Positions 53,007 to 63,206 of a stretch of 64,000 bases of DNA are shown one piece after another. The notes under the pieces are model-generated. The model was not told where the DNA came from. It made no database searches and saw only the letters and a program-made list of their open reading frames with translations. Position numbers and translations under genes: made by a program. The stretch's first letter is position 1; every line of letters starts with the position of its first letter. Source of the stretch: Lentzea albida (GTDB lineage: Bacteria > Actinomycetota > Actinomycetes > Mycobacteriales > Pseudonocardiaceae); the NCBI RefSeq assembly GCF_900111005.1, contig NZ_FOFV01000003.1, positions 372,001 through 436,000 on the forward strand, written 5' to 3'.

Positions 53007-53280
53007 ACGTGCCGTAGACGCCGGCCACGATCACGAACACCGTGAAGAGCACCGACGCGCCGAAGTCCTGCCGGACGATCGCGTAGATCAGACCGGCGGC
53101 GAGGAACCCGTTGTAGAGACCCTGGTTCGCCGCGAGCGCCTTGGACTCCTGCGCGAACTCGGGCGTGAGGCCGAACGCCTTCTGCCCGCGCGGGGTCGTC
53201 CAGAGGAACATCTCCAGCACCACGATGTAGATGTGGATCAACGCCACGAGGGCGAGCAAGATGTTGGCGATGACCTGCAC
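52927..53280 (-). CDS. DUF1304 membrane protein
   Basis: 117 residues with four predicted transmembrane helices, beginning MQVIANILLALVALIHIYIV, with the family motif EMFLWTTPRGQKAFGL and ALAANQGLYNGFLAAGL. DUF1304 proteins are small integral membrane proteins of unknown role. The stop lies 80 bp inside the 3' end of the convergent YibE/F gene. Its ATG start at 53280 has a good GGAGGA site on the minus strand. It stands alone on this strand. Confidence 0.92.
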   Translation of the reverse strand: MQVIANILLALVALIHIYIVVLEMFLWTTPRGQKAFGLTPEFAQESKALAANQGLYNGFLAAGLIYAIVRQDFGASVLFTVFVIVAGVYGTFTASRKIFFVQVVPGVLALLFVLLAH

Positions 53281-53326
53281 TTGGGTTCCTCCTCAGAGCT
53301 GACACACGCGGTGAGACAATAGAGCA

Positions 53327-54163
53327 GTGGGAAGACAACGGCCCGACACAGAGGCGATCACCGAGTCGATCGACTCCGGCGTCGCGGAGCTGGTCCCCGA
53401 CCTCGGCGGACGGAACTCCTGGACGTTGCGGGTCAACGGAACCCCACAGTCGCATGTGGACCTGGACGACCCGACCTACCTGGAGTTCGAGTACGTCCGC
53501 AGGCTGGGTCACATCGTCGACCTCACCGCGCCTTCGCGTGTGCTCCACCTGGGTGGTGGCGCTCTCACGCTAGCGCGCTACGTGGCCGATCTACTGCCTC
53601 GCGCGTCTCAGCAGGTGGCCGAGATCGACGCGGGCCTGATCGCGTTCATCCGCCGCGAACTGCCGCCGCCTCCCCGCGTGCGGATCACGACGGGCGACGC
53701 GCGCGCGGTGCTCGTCAAGGCGCGCCCCGGCTCGTTCGACCTGATCGTGTCCGACTGCTTCGCCGGAGCCCGCACACCGGCGCACCTGACGTCCGTTGAG
53801 TTCGTGCGGCAGGCGTCCGCGGCGCTGGCCGAGGACGGCATCTACACCGCGAACATCGGCGACGGCAACGGCCTGCAGTTCGCCCGCTCCCAGTGCGCCA
53901 CTGTGCGCGCGGTGTTCGAACACGTCTGCGTGCTCGCCGAACCGGGCGTGTTCCGCGGCCGCCGCTTCGGCAACTTCGTGATCATGGCCTCACACCACGC
54001 CCTGCCGATGCAGCAACTGACCCGGGCGACGGCCGGCGACCCGTTCCAGGGCCGCGTCGAGCACGGCACGGGCCTGACGAAGTTCATCGGCGGAGCACCG
54101 GTGACGACGGACGCCACCGCGAAGCTCTCGCCCGCCCCGCCGTCCGGCCTCTGGGGCACGTGA
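53327..54163 (+). CDS. Spermidine-synthase-like methyltransferase-fold protein
   Basis: 278 residues of the SpeE fold without its N-terminal membrane part. After a beta-strand region (TLRVNGTPQSHVDLDDPTYLE) it has the SAM-like pocket VLHLGGGALTLARYVAD, VAEIDAGLIAFIR and ITTGDARAVL, then FDLIVSDCFAG where SpeE has the catalytic Asp. Many actinobacterial proteins of this sort are called fused MFS/spermidine synthase or spermidine synthase-like; polyamine synthesis is not shown. Start is GTG 53327. A hairpin follows its stop. It is divergent from DUF1304 by 46 bp. Confidence 0.85.
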   Translation: MGRQRPDTEAITESIDSGVAELVPDLGGRNSWTLRVNGTPQSHVDLDDPTYLEFEYVRRLGHIVDLTAPSRVLHLGGGALTLARYVADLLPRASQQVAEIDAGLIAFIRRELPPPPRVRITTGDARAVLVKARPGSFDLIVSDCFAGARTPAHLTSVEFVRQASAALAEDGIYTANIGDGNGLQFARSQCATVRAVFEHVCVLAEPGVFRGRRFGNFVIMASHHALPMQQLTRATAGDPFQGRVEHGTGLTKFIGGAPVTTDATAKLSPAPPSGLWGT

Positions 54164-54166
54164 AGA

Positions 54167-54190
54167 ACGCCGCCCCCGAGGGAGCGGCGT
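54167..54190. terminator. Bidirectional hairpin between the spermidine-synthase-like gene and the membrane protein gene
   Basis: A 7-bp stem (acgccgc/gcggcgt) with a 10-base loop that contains further GC pairs, just between two convergent stops. Confidence 0.55.
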
Positions 54191-54196
54191 CCGGTT

Positions 54197-54823
54197 TCAG
54201 TCCAGCGAGGTCACGAACTTCGAGACCGCGTCCGGATGCAGCTTCTGCGCCATCCGGCCCGCCGGCGCGAGCGACCCGAGCCGGTACAGCGGCCGTTCCG
54301 CCGCCGCCAGTCCCCGCGCCTCCGCCCGCAGCTGCGCGACGAGCAGTTCCGAGAAGACCAGGCCGGGGGTGTCGCCGCGGGCGGCCACCGCGTCGGCCAG
54401 ACGCCGCAGCTGGTAGACACCCAGCTCGCGACCGCCCGTTCCCGCGTACATCGACAGGGCGACGTTGATCGCCTTCTTGTTCCCGCGCACGAACAGCCCG
54501 ACGGTCCGGGCCCCACGCAGGTCGGTGACCAGCAGGTCGAGGCCGTCGGCCGTGGCGAGGTCCACCTTGCGCGTGCCGAACGCCCGCACGTGGACCGTCG
54601 TGCCCTCGAGCCACACCGTGCGGCGCGCCTCGGACAGCGCCAGCAGGATCACCGGCACCGCCACGATCACACCCGCGATGACGCCGGGCCAGCGGCCGCC
54701 GATCAGGCCCACGATCGCGCCGAAGGCGAGGGCGACCATGATGCCGCCGATCGCCACCATGCGCGCCCGCTTGCGGACCGTCGCCTTGTCGAGCAGGTCG
54801 AGAACGAGCTTGTCGTCGCTCAC
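54197..54823 (-). CDS. Uncharacterised two-helix membrane protein upstream partner of hisS
   Basis: 208 residues, not recognised by name. The N-terminus has a short cytosolic helix and two transmembrane helices ([20 protein letters not shown] and [19 protein letters not shown]), then a soluble domain with a beta-rich part ([20 protein letters not shown]) and a helical end. Such a layout resembles bacterial PH-domain membrane proteins, but no motif confirms it. It starts at GTG 54823 in a GTGA overlap with hisS, so it follows hisS in one transcript, and its role may be housekeeping. Convergent to the spermidine-synthase-like gene. Confidence 0.75.
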   Translation of the reverse strand: MSDDKLVLDLLDKATVRKRARMVAIGGIMVALAFGAIVGLIGGRWPGVIAGVIVAVPVILLALSEARRTVWLEGTTVHVRAFGTRKVDLATADGLDLLVTDLRGARTVGLFVRGNKKAINVALSMYAGTGGRELGVYQLRRLADAVAARGDTPGLVFSELLVAQLRAEARGLAAAERPLYRLGSLAPAGRMAQKLHPDAVSKFVTSLD

Positions 54824-56076
54824 AGCGCCTTCCGCACCTCTTCGACAACGTCCGCCAGCGGCACCGTCACCTGCTCACCGGTCGCGAGGGTCTTCACGCC
54901 GATGTTGCCGGCCTCGAGGTCGCGCTCACCGAGCACCAGCGCGAGCTTCGCGCCCGACTTGTCCGCCGCCTTGAAGCCCGCCTTCATCGACCGGCCGCCG
55001 TAGACCAGGTCGGTCCGGACGCCCGCGGCCCGCAGCTCACCGGCGATCGCCACCAGCCGCGCCCGCGCGGCCTCGCCCAGCGGCACGCCGATCACGTCGA
55101 CGCGGGAGAACTCCGGCAGCACGCCCTCCGCCTGGGCCGCGAGCAGCGCGCGGTCGACGCCCAGACCGAAACCGACACCGGACAGCTCCTGACCGCCCAA
55201 CTGCGCCATCAGGCCGTCGTAACGGCCACCGCCGCCGATGCCGGACTGCGCGCCGAGACCGTCGTGGACGAACTCGAACGTCGTCTTCGTGTAGTAGTCG
55301 AGGCCGCGGACCATGCGCGGGTTCTCGACGAACTTCACGCCCAGCTCTGTCAGGTAGCCCTTGACCAGCTCGTAGTGCTCGCGGCACGCGTCGCACAGGT
55401 TGTCGACCATCAGCGGCGCGTCGGCGACCATCTCGCGCACCTCGGAGCGCTTGTCGTCGAGCACGCGCAGCGGGTTCAGCTCGGCGCGCTTCCGGGTCGC
55501 CTCGTCGAGCGGCAGCTCCGCGAGGAACGCCTGCAGCTTCTCCCGGTAGGCGGGACGGCAGTTCGCGTCGCCCAGCGAGGTGAGCTCCAGGCGGTACCCG
55601 GTGAGCCCGATCGCGCGGAACCCGGCGTCACCGACCGCGATGACCTCGGCGTCCAGCGCCGGGTCGTCGATGCCGATCGCCTCGATGCCGACCTGGTGGA
55701 ACTGCCGGTACCGGCCGGCCTGCGGGGCCTCGGCACGGAAGAACTGGCCCGAGTAGTACAGCTTCGCCGGCAGCGACCCGCGGTCGAGGCTGTGCTCGAT
55801 CACGGCCCGCATCACGCCCGCGGTGCCCTCGGGCCGCAGCGTGATCGAGCGCTCGCCGCGGTCGAGGAAGGTGTACATCTCCTTCGTCACGACGTCGGTC
55901 GACTCGCCGACACCGCGCGCGAACAGCGCCGTGTCCTCGAAGACCGGCAGCTCGACGTAGCCGTAGCCCGCGAGCTCGGCGGCTCGCGTCAAAGTCGACC
56001 GAACGTGCACGAAAGCGGCAGACGTCGGCGGGATGTAGTCGGGAACGCCCTTGGGTGCGGAAAACACGTCTCTCAA
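54820..56076 (-). CDS. hisS: Histidyl-tRNA synthetase
   Basis: 418 residues, normal bacterial HisRS length. Class II core: motif 1 area [11 protein letters not shown], motif 2 [14 protein letters not shown] with [22 protein letters not shown], HisA motif [12 protein letters not shown] and His[13 protein letters not shown]. The C-domain binds the anticodon. It charges tRNA-His. The first codon is TTG 56076 in a TTGA overlap with the hydrolase stop; GTG 56067 is a second possibility. It is part of the same unit as the MBL hydrolase and the following membrane protein. In M. tuberculosis the same order hisS-Rv2581c holds. Confidence 0.97.
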   Translation of the reverse strand: MRDVFSAPKGVPDYIPPTSAAFVHVRSTLTRAAELAGYGYVELPVFEDTALFARGVGESTDVVTKEMYTFLDRGERSITLRPEGTAGVMRAVIEHSLDRGSLPAKLYYSGQFFRAEAPQAGRYRQFHQVGIEAIGIDDPALDAEVIAVGDAGFRAIGLTGYRLELTSLGDANCRPAYREKLQAFLAELPLDEATRKRAELNPLRVLDDKRSEVREMVADAPLMVDNLCDACREHYELVKGYLTELGVKFVENPRMVRGLDYYTKTTFEFVHDGLGAQSGIGGGGRYDGLMAQLGGQELSGVGFGLGVDRALLAAQAEGVLPEFSRVDVIGVPLGEAARARLVAIAGELRAAGVRTDLVYGGRSMKAGFKAADKSGAKLALVLGERDLEAGNIGVKTLATGEQVTVPLADVVEEVRKAL

Positions 56077-56783
56077 AGTCCTCGGTGCGGGGCCGCGGGC
56101 CCGTCGTTCGAACCGACCGTCTGCAGCTGCAGGAGGTACGGGTTCGTCGCGCGTTCGCGGCCAATGGTCGTCGTCGGGCCGTGGCCGGGCAGCACCACCG
56201 TGTCGTCGGGCAAGGTCATGACCTTGCTCTGCAGGGACGACAGCATCGCGGAGTGGTCACCGCCGGGCAGGTCGGTGCGTCCGATCGAACCGGCGAAGAG
56301 CGTGTCACCCGAGATCACCAGGCGACCCCCTTCCTGCGCGCCGGAGCGGAACATCACCGACCCGCCGGTATGGCCCGGCGTGTGGTCGACGGTGATCCGC
56401 AGGCCGGCGAGGTCGAGCTCGAGGCCGTCGGTCAGCTCGCGGACCTCCGAGGGCTCGCGCATCTCGAGGTTGCCGCCGAAGAACGCGGCGGACTCGGCGC
56501 TGACGCCCTTGAGCGGGTCCGACAGCATCGCCACGTCGTCCGGGTGGATGTACGCCGGGACGTCGTTGCCGTCGCAGACCGGGGTGACGGAGAACGTGTG
56601 GTCGAAGTGCCCGTGCGTGAGCAGCACGGCGACAGGCGCGAGGCGGTGCTTGCGCAAGGCCTGCTCGATCGGCTCGACCGCGTCCTGACCGGGGTCGATG
56701 ATCACGCAGGGCTCGCCCTCACCGGCCGCCAGGACGAAGCAGTTCGCCTGGAGCGCCCCGGTGGGGAACCCGATCACGAGCAC
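56073..56783 (-). CDS. MBL-fold metallohydrolase (glyoxalase II-like, Rv2581c type)
   Basis: 236 residues of the metallo-beta-lactamase fold: [10 protein letters not shown] (HxHxDH), [12 protein letters not shown] (His), [12 protein letters not shown] (bridging Asp) and [11 protein letters not shown] (last His). It matches hydroxyacylglutathione hydrolase-like enzymes; in actinobacteria, mycothiol would replace glutathione. The start is GTG 56783 ([12 protein letters not shown]), with AGGGAGG eight bases upstream. It overlaps hisS by four bases (TTGA), so the two are coupled. It is divergent from the cyclophilin gene. This order equals Rv2580c-Rv2581c-Rv2582. Confidence 0.93.
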   Translation of the reverse strand: MLVIGFPTGALQANCFVLAAGEGEPCVIIDPGQDAVEPIEQALRKHRLAPVAVLLTHGHFDHTFSVTPVCDGNDVPAYIHPDDVAMLSDPLKGVSAESAAFFGGNLEMREPSEVRELTDGLELDLAGLRITVDHTPGHTGGSVMFRSGAQEGGRLVISGDTLFAGSIGRTDLPGGDHSAMLSSLQSKVMTLPDDTVVLPGHGPTTTIGRERATNPYLLQLQTVGSNDGPAAPHRGL

Positions 56784-56897
56784 GAAAATGACCTCCCTGT
56801 TCAAGGACAGCCTAACCACCACACAAAGCTCATATGCCCAGGCCCTAGACTGCCGAGCCGACCGCCCTATTCGCATGAGTCCCTGGGGAGGGAGCAC

Positions 56898-57755
56898 GTG
56901 CCCACCAACGAGCAGCGACGCGCGGCAGCCAAGCGCAAGCTTGAGCGTCAGATGGTCTACCGCCAGGAGCGGGCCAAGAAGCGTCGCATCATCGCCGTCG
57001 TGTCGACGGTCGTCGTTGTTGCGCTCGTCGGAGGTGGCGTGTGGTTCCTCGCGACCAACGACGTATTCGGCAACGGTGACGCCGCGGCGTCGGAGACTCC
57101 CACCCAGGAGTCGGTGGACAAGGCGGAGAACATCCCCACCGCGCTGCACCAGATCCCGAAGCGCCCCCAGGCGCTGCCGGAGAAGGTGAACTGTGAATAC
57201 ACGAAGGGCCAGGAGCCGGCGGCCAAGGAGAACACGCCGCCCGCGAACGGCGAGCAGTCCTCGGTCGGCACGGTCGGTGTCACGCTCGGCACCTCGATCG
57301 GCGACCTGAAGTTCAACCTGGACCGCTCGCTCGCGCCGTGCACGGTGAACAACTTCGTCGAGCTCGCGAAGCAGAAGTACTTCGACAACACGACCTGCCA
57401 CCGCCTCGTGGTGACCGGCATCCAGGTCCTGCAGTGCGGCGACCCCGGCGGCAACGGCATGGGCGGCCCCGGCTACTCGTTCAAGGACGAGGTCTACCCG
57501 GAGCTCACCTACGGCCGCGGCGTGCTCGCCATGGCGAACTCGGGCCCGGACACGAACGGCTCGCAGTTCTTCATCGTCTACGGCGACGGCGCGAACCTGC
57601 AGGCCAAGTACACGATCTTCGGCACGGTCGACGAGGACTCGCTGAAGAAGATCGACGAGGTCGCGAAGACCGGCACGATCTCGCAGCAGCCGGGCCAGGG
57701 CGACGGCAAGCCGAAGACGCCGGTCGACATCAAGTCGGCGCTGGTCGCGAACTAA
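56898..57755 (+). CDS. ppiB: Membrane-anchored peptidyl-prolyl cis-trans isomerase (cyclophilin, PpiB type)
   Basis: 285 residues. A basic N-terminus (TNEQRRAAAKRKLERQMVYR), one transmembrane helix (IIAVVSTVVVVALVGGGVWF) and a linker precede the cyclophilin domain (about 120-285). Its motifs are LAPCTVNNFVELAKQKYFDN, CHRLVVTGIQVLQCGD (with the catalytic-Arg position kept), GRGVLAMANSGPDTNGSQFF and YTIFGTVDE. It isomerises X-Pro bonds outside the cytosol. Start is GTG 56898 with GGGAGGGAG upstream; the earlier open frame is not used. Divergent from the MBL hydrolase, convergent with rel; a shared hairpin follows. Confidence 0.95.
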   Translation: MPTNEQRRAAAKRKLERQMVYRQERAKKRRIIAVVSTVVVVALVGGGVWFLATNDVFGNGDAAASETPTQESVDKAENIPTALHQIPKRPQALPEKVNCEYTKGQEPAAKENTPPANGEQSSVGTVGVTLGTSIGDLKFNLDRSLAPCTVNNFVELAKQKYFDNTTCHRLVVTGIQVLQCGDPGGNGMGGPGYSFKDEVYPELTYGRGVLAMANSGPDTNGSQFFIVYGDGANLQAKYTIFGTVDEDSLKKIDEVAKTGTISQQPGQGDGKPKTPVDIKSALVAN

Positions 57756-57773
57756 GAGCTACCCGGACACGAC

Positions 57774-57805
57774 GGAGCCCCCGCCCTCTTCAGGACGGGG
57801 GCTCC
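57774..57805. terminator. Terminator between ppiB and rel
   Basis: A 10-bp GC-rich stem (ggagcccccg/cgggggctcc), extended inside the 12-base loop by CC/GG pairs. It can stop transcripts from both sides. Confidence 0.75.
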
Positions 57806-57830
57806 TCTCGTCTCTCGCCCCAGTGCCGGC

Positions 57831-60122
57831 CTACGAGGCCGACGTCACGCGGTACACGTCGTAGACGCCCTCAATGCCGCGCACGGCCTTCAGAACGTGA
57901 CCGAGGTGCTTCGGATCGCCCATCTCGAACGAGAACCGGCTGACGGCCACCCTGTCGCGTGACGTCGTCACCGACGCCGACAGGATGTTCACGCGCTCGT
58001 CGGCCAGCACCTTCGTGACGTCCGAGAGAAGCCGGTGCCGGTCGAGCGCCTCCACCTGGATGGCGACCAGGAACACGCTGGAGGCCGACGGTGCCCACTC
58101 GACGTCGAGGAGCCGTTCCGGCGACTTGAGCAGTTCCTCCGCGTTCGTGCAGTCGGTGCGGTGCACGGACACGCCGCCGCCCCGCGTCACGAAGCCGAGG
58201 ATGTCGTCGCCCGGCACCGGGGTGCAGCAGCGGGCGAGCTTCACCCACACGTCGCCCGCGTCCTTGACGATCACGCCCGCGTCGCCGGTGGGGCGGCGCC
58301 GGGTGACGGTGGACGGGGTGGCGCGGTCGGCCAGTTCCTCCTCGGCGTGGTCCACACCGCCGAGCTGCGCGACGAGCCGTTGCACGACGTGGCGGGCGGA
58401 GGTGTGCCCCTCCCCGACCGCCGCGTACAGCGCGCTCATGTCCGGGTAGTGCAGTTCCTTCGCGAGGGCCTGCATCGAGTCGACCGAGACCAGGCGCTGG
58501 ATCGGAAGCCCGACGCGCCGAACCTCCTTGGTGATCGCGTCCTTGCCCTGCTCGATCGCCTCTTCCTTGCGCTCCTTGGCGAACCACTGCTTGATCTTCG
58601 CCTTGGCGCGCGGGGACGCCACGAAGCTCAGCCAGTCGCGGGACGGGCCCGCGCCCTCCGCCTTGGACGTGAAGATCTCGACGACCTCGCCGTTCTCGAG
58701 CTTGCGCTCCAGAGCGACCAGGCGACCGTTCACGCGGGCACCGATGCAGCGGTGACCCACCTCGGTGTGGACGGAGTAGGCGAAGTCGACCGGCGTGGAG
58801 CCCGTCGGCAACGTCTCCACGTCCCCCTTGGGCGTGAACACGAAGATCTCGCGCGCGGCGAGGTCCCAGCGCAGGCCCTCGAGGAACTCACCGGGGTCCG
58901 CGGCTTCCCGCTGCCAGTCGAGGAGCTGACGCATCCACGCCATCTCGTCGATCTCGACGGACTTGCCGTTGTGGGTGCCCTTGGTCTCCTTGTAGCGCCA
59001 GTGCGCCGCGATGCCGTACTCGGCCCTCTGGTGCATCTCCTGGGTGCGGATCTGCACTTCCAGGGGCTTGCCGTCGGGTCCGATCACGGTCGTGTGCAGC
59101 GACTGGTAGACGCCGAACCGCGGCTGCGCGATGTAGTCCTTGAACCGCCCCGGCATCGGCTGCCAGGCGGCGTGGACGACGCCCATCGCGGCGTAGCAGT
59201 CCCGCACCTCGTCCACCAGGATCCGGACGCCCACGAGGTCGTGGATGTCGTCGAAGTCCCGGCCGCGGACGATCATCTTCTGGTTGATCGAGTAGTAGTG
59301 CTTCGGCCTGCCCTCGACCTTCGCCACGATCCTGGCCGTCTCGAGCTGACCGTTCAGCTCGTCGACGACGGACCGCAGGTAGGTGTCACGACTCGGCGCG
59401 CGCTTCGCGACCAGGCGGACGATCTCGTCGTACTTCTTCGGCTGCAGGATGGCGAACGCCAGGTCCTCCAGCTCCCACTTGACCGTCGCCATGCCCAGCC
59501 GGTGGGCCAGGGGTGCGAGCACCTCGAGCGTTTCGCGGGCCTTGCGGGCCTGCTTCTCGGGCGGCAGGAACCGCATCGTGCGCATGTTGTGCAGCCGGTC
59601 GGCAAGTTTGATGACCAGGACCCGCGGGTCCTTGGCCATCGCGATGACCATCTTGCGGATGGTCTCCGCCTCGGCAGCCGCCCCCAGCTTGACCTTGTCG
59701 AGCTTCGTCACCCCGTCGACCAGCCGGGCGACTTCCTCACCGAAGTCTTCCTTGAGCTGGTTGAGCGAGTAGTCGGTGTCTTCCACGGTGTCGTGCAGCA
59801 GCGCGGCCACCAGCGTCGTGGTGTCCATGCCCAGCTCGGCGAGGATCGTCGCCACGGCGAGCGGGTGGGTGATGTACGGATCGCCGGACTTGCGGCGCTG
59901 CGGGCGGTGCTTCTCCTCGGCAACGTCATACGCGTGCTGCAGAAGCGCCAGATCGGCCTTGGGATGGAGGTCACGGTGCACGGCGGCGAGAGGTTCGAGG
60001 ACCTGCTTCACCGGGGCCGCACGTTGGGCGGTGATGCGCCGCGCAAGGCGGGCGCGCACACGCCGGGTAGCCGACGGTTGAACAACCGTCGCAGCGGGTT
60101 CGGTGTCTTGACTCAACCCCAC
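57831..60122 (-). CDS. rel: Bifunctional (p)ppGpp synthetase/hydrolase Rel
   Basis: 763 residues, the long RSH type. The HD hydrolase domain is near 80-180 ([25 protein letters not shown] with His110-Asp111). The synthetase domain is around 270-380 ([41 protein letters not shown]). TGS follows ([23 protein letters not shown]), then zinc-finger/helical and ACT domains ([15 protein letters not shown]). HD and ED residues are intact, so both activities are likely. GTG 60122 is used; a TTG six bases on is possible. In M. tuberculosis apt lies directly upstream; here 3.7 kb of other genes intervenes. Confidence 0.97.
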   Translation of the reverse strand: MGLSQDTEPAATVVQPSATRRVRARLARRITAQRAAPVKQVLEPLAAVHRDLHPKADLALLQHAYDVAEEKHRPQRRKSGDPYITHPLAVATILAELGMDTTTLVAALLHDTVEDTDYSLNQLKEDFGEEVARLVDGVTKLDKVKLGAAAEAETIRKMVIAMAKDPRVLVIKLADRLHNMRTMRFLPPEKQARKARETLEVLAPLAHRLGMATVKWELEDLAFAILQPKKYDEIVRLVAKRAPSRDTYLRSVVDELNGQLETARIVAKVEGRPKHYYSINQKMIVRGRDFDDIHDLVGVRILVDEVRDCYAAMGVVHAAWQPMPGRFKDYIAQPRFGVYQSLHTTVIGPDGKPLEVQIRTQEMHQRAEYGIAAHWRYKETKGTHNGKSVEIDEMAWMRQLLDWQREAADPGEFLEGLRWDLAAREIFVFTPKGDVETLPTGSTPVDFAYSVHTEVGHRCIGARVNGRLVALERKLENGEVVEIFTSKAEGAGPSRDWLSFVASPRAKAKIKQWFAKERKEEAIEQGKDAITKEVRRVGLPIQRLVSVDSMQALAKELHYPDMSALYAAVGEGHTSARHVVQRLVAQLGGVDHAEEELADRATPSTVTRRRPTGDAGVIVKDAGDVWVKLARCCTPVPGDDILGFVTRGGGVSVHRTDCTNAEELLKSPERLLDVEWAPSASSVFLVAIQVEALDRHRLLSDVTKVLADERVNILSASVTTSRDRVAVSRFSFEMGDPKHLGHVLKAVRGIEGVYDVYRVTSAS

Positions 60123-60238
60123 GCTCCTCGGGTCTCGCGAGTACCGAGGATAACGCGTTTACCGTGATGAAACTTCCGATGGCGCGGTGAGCGGCACAGC
60201 TCACACGGTGAACGCCGCACAAACTTCCGTTGAGCCGA

Positions 60239-60415
60239 TCAGGCGACGCTCACCACGAACGCCCGCCAGGCGTCAGCGGAGAACGCCAGAACCTCACCTT
60301 GGGTGGCCTTGGAATCACGCACGAGAGCGTCCTGGGCGAGCGACACCTCGACGCAGGCGCTGTCGCCCTGAGGACCGCTGTAGGTGCTCTTACGCCAACT
60401 CCGGTTGTGGCTCAT
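60239..60415 (-). CDS. DUF397 protein
   Basis: 58 residues, the usual DUF397 size: WRKSTYSGPQGDSACVEVS and VRDSKATQGEVLAFSADAW. DUF397 proteins are encoded next to XRE-type regulators across actinomycetes and may act as their antagonist or partner. The start is ATG 60415 with AAGGA upstream; the extended frame has no support. It overlaps the end of the regulator gene by 26 bp, so it is translated after it. Confidence 0.9.
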   Translation of the reverse strand: MSHNRSWRKSTYSGPQGDSACVEVSLAQDALVRDSKATQGEVLAFSADAWRAFVVSVA

Positions 60416-61259
60416 CGGAGTCCTTTCGGAGATTGCTGACGTAGCTCGCCAGCACGCTCCGCGATTGTCCCTCATCCAACGCGAGGGCATCCAACCACTT
60501 GAAGAACTCCCGGCAGTCGGCGATGGCTGCGCCGTCGTGCGCGAAGACCCGCGCGAGGTCGGTCTCGCTGTAGGCCATGGGCACCAGCTTCTCGAAGCTG
60601 AAAAGCATGCGCGCGGACATTCTGATCACGGCCTGACCAGCGGACATCGGCACTATCCGGAGGATGTGCGTGTTGAACAGCAGGCGCAGGTACTGCTCCT
60701 CCATGATCCGCTCGTCGCCCACCTGAAGCTGCAACGCCAACTCGTGCACGTAGAAGCGACAATCCGGTCGATTGGGCCGCTTCAGAATCGCCTGGCGCTC
60801 CATCCGCCACCTGAGGTACTTCTCCACCTCCTCCGGCGTGTTCCGGCCAGAGGCGAGCAACGCCTCCGCGTACTCCGGAATCTGAACAAGCCCAGGCACG
60901 GACAGCACGTCGAAACTGGTGATCTTCTTGGCTTGCGCTTCCGCCAGGGCCAGGGTGCGCAGGTTGTCGGGGACGGTCACCACGTACGGGTCGAAGGCGT
61001 ACCGGTAGCGGTCGCGGAAGGCTTCGAAATAGCCCGTGTCGCGCCCGCACGTCAGCAGGTACTGCACGAGGTCGATCTCGCTCGCCCGCGCTTTGCCCTT
61101 CTCGATGTTGGAGACCTTGCTCGGGTCCCAGCCGAGCTGTTCCGCGAAGGCGTGGCCCGTCAGCCCCGTGAACTTCTCGCGGAGGCGGCGCAGTTCGTCG
61201 CCCAGGTCGCGGCTGTACGCGGTGGAGGTGATCGCAGTCATTCGTCCGACGGTAGGCAT
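60390..61259 (-). CDS. XRE-family regulator with DUF5753
   Basis: 289 residues. An HTH domain (residues about 20-70, FAEQLGWDPSKVSNIEKGKA) and a DUF5753 C-domain (about 100-270, PGLVQIPEYAEALLA, RMERQAILKRPNRP) are typical of WhiJ/AbaA-type regulators. These act with a small DUF397 protein, encoded here downstream with a 26-bp overlap, and influence development or antibiotic synthesis in Streptomyces. Start is ATG 61259 with GGAGG seven bases upstream. The target promoter is unknown. The pair sits between rel and apt, an unusual place. Confidence 0.93.
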   Translation of the reverse strand: MPTVGRMTAITSTAYSRDLGDELRRLREKFTGLTGHAFAEQLGWDPSKVSNIEKGKARASEIDLVQYLLTCGRDTGYFEAFRDRYRYAFDPYVVTVPDNLRTLALAEAQAKKITSFDVLSVPGLVQIPEYAEALLASGRNTPEEVEKYLRWRMERQAILKRPNRPDCRFYVHELALQLQVGDERIMEEQYLRLLFNTHILRIVPMSAGQAVIRMSARMLFSFEKLVPMAYSETDLARVFAHDGAAIADCREFFKWLDALALDEGQSRSVLASYVSNLRKDSDEPQPELA

Positions 61260-61307
61260 TGACCCTCCTCCACGAACCAGCTCCTTCGGGTGAAAACGGG
61301 CGCGCCA

Positions 61308-62525
61308 CTAGGCGGCGTGGCGGCCGGTGCGGTGGGTCTTGTTAGTCCTGGGTGTGCGGTCGGGGTCGAGCCAGGCAGGTGGGACGAACGTGGGGATTCC
61401 ATTGTGGAGCTTCACCTCCCAATCGCTTTGGTGGATCAAGGTGTGGTGGTGGCGGCACAGCAGGGCCGCGTTGTTGACGGATGTCTCGCCGCCCTCCGAC
61501 CAGAACTTCACGTGGTGGGCGTCGCAGTGCTTCGGCGGGCGGTCGCAGCCCGGGAAGGTGCAGCCCTGGTCTCTCGCCACCAGCAGGCGGCGGATCGCGG
61601 CGGGGAAGGTCCTCGCCTTGCGGCCTATGTCCACCGCCTCGGACCGGCCGCCCAGCACCACCGGGATCACCCCGGCGTTGCAGGCGAGGCGGCGGACCAG
61701 CGTGGCCGGGACGCGGACGCGGTTGTCGAGCGTCGCGAAACCCGTCTTCCCGGCCAGGTTCTCGTACGACATCGTCAGGGTGAGCGTGACCGGCTCGCCG
61801 CCGTGCTCCGGCAGACGGTCGGCGCGCAACATCAGGTCGATCAGGTCGGCGAACGCGTCACCCTCGCGCTCAGCACGCGAGCGCGGGTCGACACCTTCTT
61901 CCGGAGTGGTCGGGCGTGGCTTGGCCAGCGGATCGATCATCGCCTCAAATTTGGCGCCGGCGACCTTGTCGAGCTTCGCCCACACCTCCAACTGCTCGCC
62001 CTTCCACTCCATGCGCAGCCGGTTGACCGGCGCCTGCTCCACGACCTCTTGAGGCTCCGCGTCCCGCTGGTACAGCCGGTACGCCAACTCCCTGCCGAAC
62101 GCCCGCACAGCACTGGGCTCGTGCGCCTGCGCGAACTCCACCACCGGCGCCTCGGCCTCCGGCGGCAACTCCTTCATCACCTCGGCCACCGCCGAGATGT
62201 GCTCGCCGGACAACGAACCCTCCGCCACCGCCACAGCGGTGACAGGCAACTCCGCCTCCAGCACCGAACCGAACGGCGTGACTTCCCGAGCCAGCACCTC
62301 GGCCCGGGCGACCCACTGACGAGCCGTCTTCAAGTCCCACCGCACCGCGTGCCGCAGAACCTGAGCAACATTCCGATAACCCAACTCGGCCGCAGCCCCA
62401 CGCCGAGACAACTCGGCGATCTTCTGCATGACCACATTCTCAAGAACACGAATTTCCACCACGTCACCAACGACTGCGGCAAGCAGCTCGTCGGTAGAAA
62501 TAAGTCGGAAGTCCCGTTCGCTCAT
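61308..62525 (-). CDS. DUF222 / HNH endonuclease-like protein
   Basis: 405 residues. The DUF222 part covers the first 280 residues (AELGYRNVAQVLRHAVRWDL, RQWVARAEVLAREVTPFGS), and the C-terminal HNH motif is CDAHHVKFWSEGGETSVNN, AALLCRHHHTLIH. This family, often present in many paralogues in actinomycetes, has been linked with mobile repeats (13E12) in mycobacteria. A nuclease or DNA-binding role is plausible; no partner is shown. It has a complete HNH and normal length, so it is not an obvious remnant. Confidence 0.93.
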   Translation of the reverse strand: MSERDFRLISTDELLAAVVGDVVEIRVLENVVMQKIAELSRRGAAAELGYRNVAQVLRHAVRWDLKTARQWVARAEVLAREVTPFGSVLEAELPVTAVAVAEGSLSGEHISAVAEVMKELPPEAEAPVVEFAQAHEPSAVRAFGRELAYRLYQRDAEPQEVVEQAPVNRLRMEWKGEQLEVWAKLDKVAGAKFEAMIDPLAKPRPTTPEEGVDPRSRAEREGDAFADLIDLMLRADRLPEHGGEPVTLTLTMSYENLAGKTGFATLDNRVRVPATLVRRLACNAGVIPVVLGGRSEAVDIGRKARTFPAAIRRLLVARDQGCTFPGCDRPPKHCDAHHVKFWSEGGETSVNNAALLCRHHHTLIHQSDWEVKLHNGIPTFVPPAWLDPDRTPRTNKTHRTGRHAA

Positions 62526-63206
62526 GCGTTCGACACTACCGCAAGATCACAGCATAAAAGCACGTCAGACCGCACACGTTCGGGTGAACAAACTGGACAA
62601 CCGCTATAGGCGCCGTTAGTGCACTTCTCTCTAGACGCAACGCAACCACTAGCAACCACGCACGCAAATAAAGCCCGATGCACGCACACGGACCACGCCC
62701 CGCAACCGCCTTCAGAAATGGACCACAGAAATTCGTTCCGGCACACGCCCGACGAAGGAGGGCATGTGCCGGTTCGGCGAAGCCGGGCCTGTGACAGGAG
62801 CACGGCAGCCGCAGCAGAGGGATGCGGGTGTGGGACGGCTGACGGAGCGGCGGCGAGCAGACAGCGGCACGGTGGGGCGACGGCAGCCGCGCGGCAGGGC
62901 AGGACGGCGGCGGCATTGGCGGTGGTGGACGGGCAGGGCGCCGGAGTGGCAGCCAGGCGGCGGGACGGCGGGGCGGCGGGGCGGCGGGGCGGCGGGGCGG
63001 CGGGGCGGCGGGGCGGCGGGGCGGCGGGGCGGCGGGCAGACGGTAGTGGTGGCGGGGACGCTGAAGGCGGGGGCGGCGGGCACAAGGCGGTGGCCGGCGG
63101 GGCACGGGATGGTGCAGCGGGGCGGCCGTGGTGGGCGGGGCGGCTGGTCGAGGCAGGCCAGTTGGGTGGGGGCAGGTGGCCGTGGGACGCCTGACACACT
63201 CGGGCT
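62526..63206. other. Gene-free interval between the HNH gene and the small membrane-protein genes
   Basis: 681 bp with no supported gene. The first 230 bp are poorer in GC than the surroundings. The rest is G-rich on the plus strand, with the repeat at 62958-63037. Open frames here (for example plus 62764-63210) only read through the repeat and have no recognisable fold or ribosome site. Confidence 0.7.
62958..63037 (+). repeat. Tandem 8-bp repeat (cggcgggg), ten units
   Basis: Ten consecutive 8-base units from 62958. Eight are perfect (62966-63029), and the first and last differ by one base. Runs of G4 every 8 bases could form G-quadruplexes on the plus strand. The unit length is not a multiple of 3. 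Confidence 0.95.
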
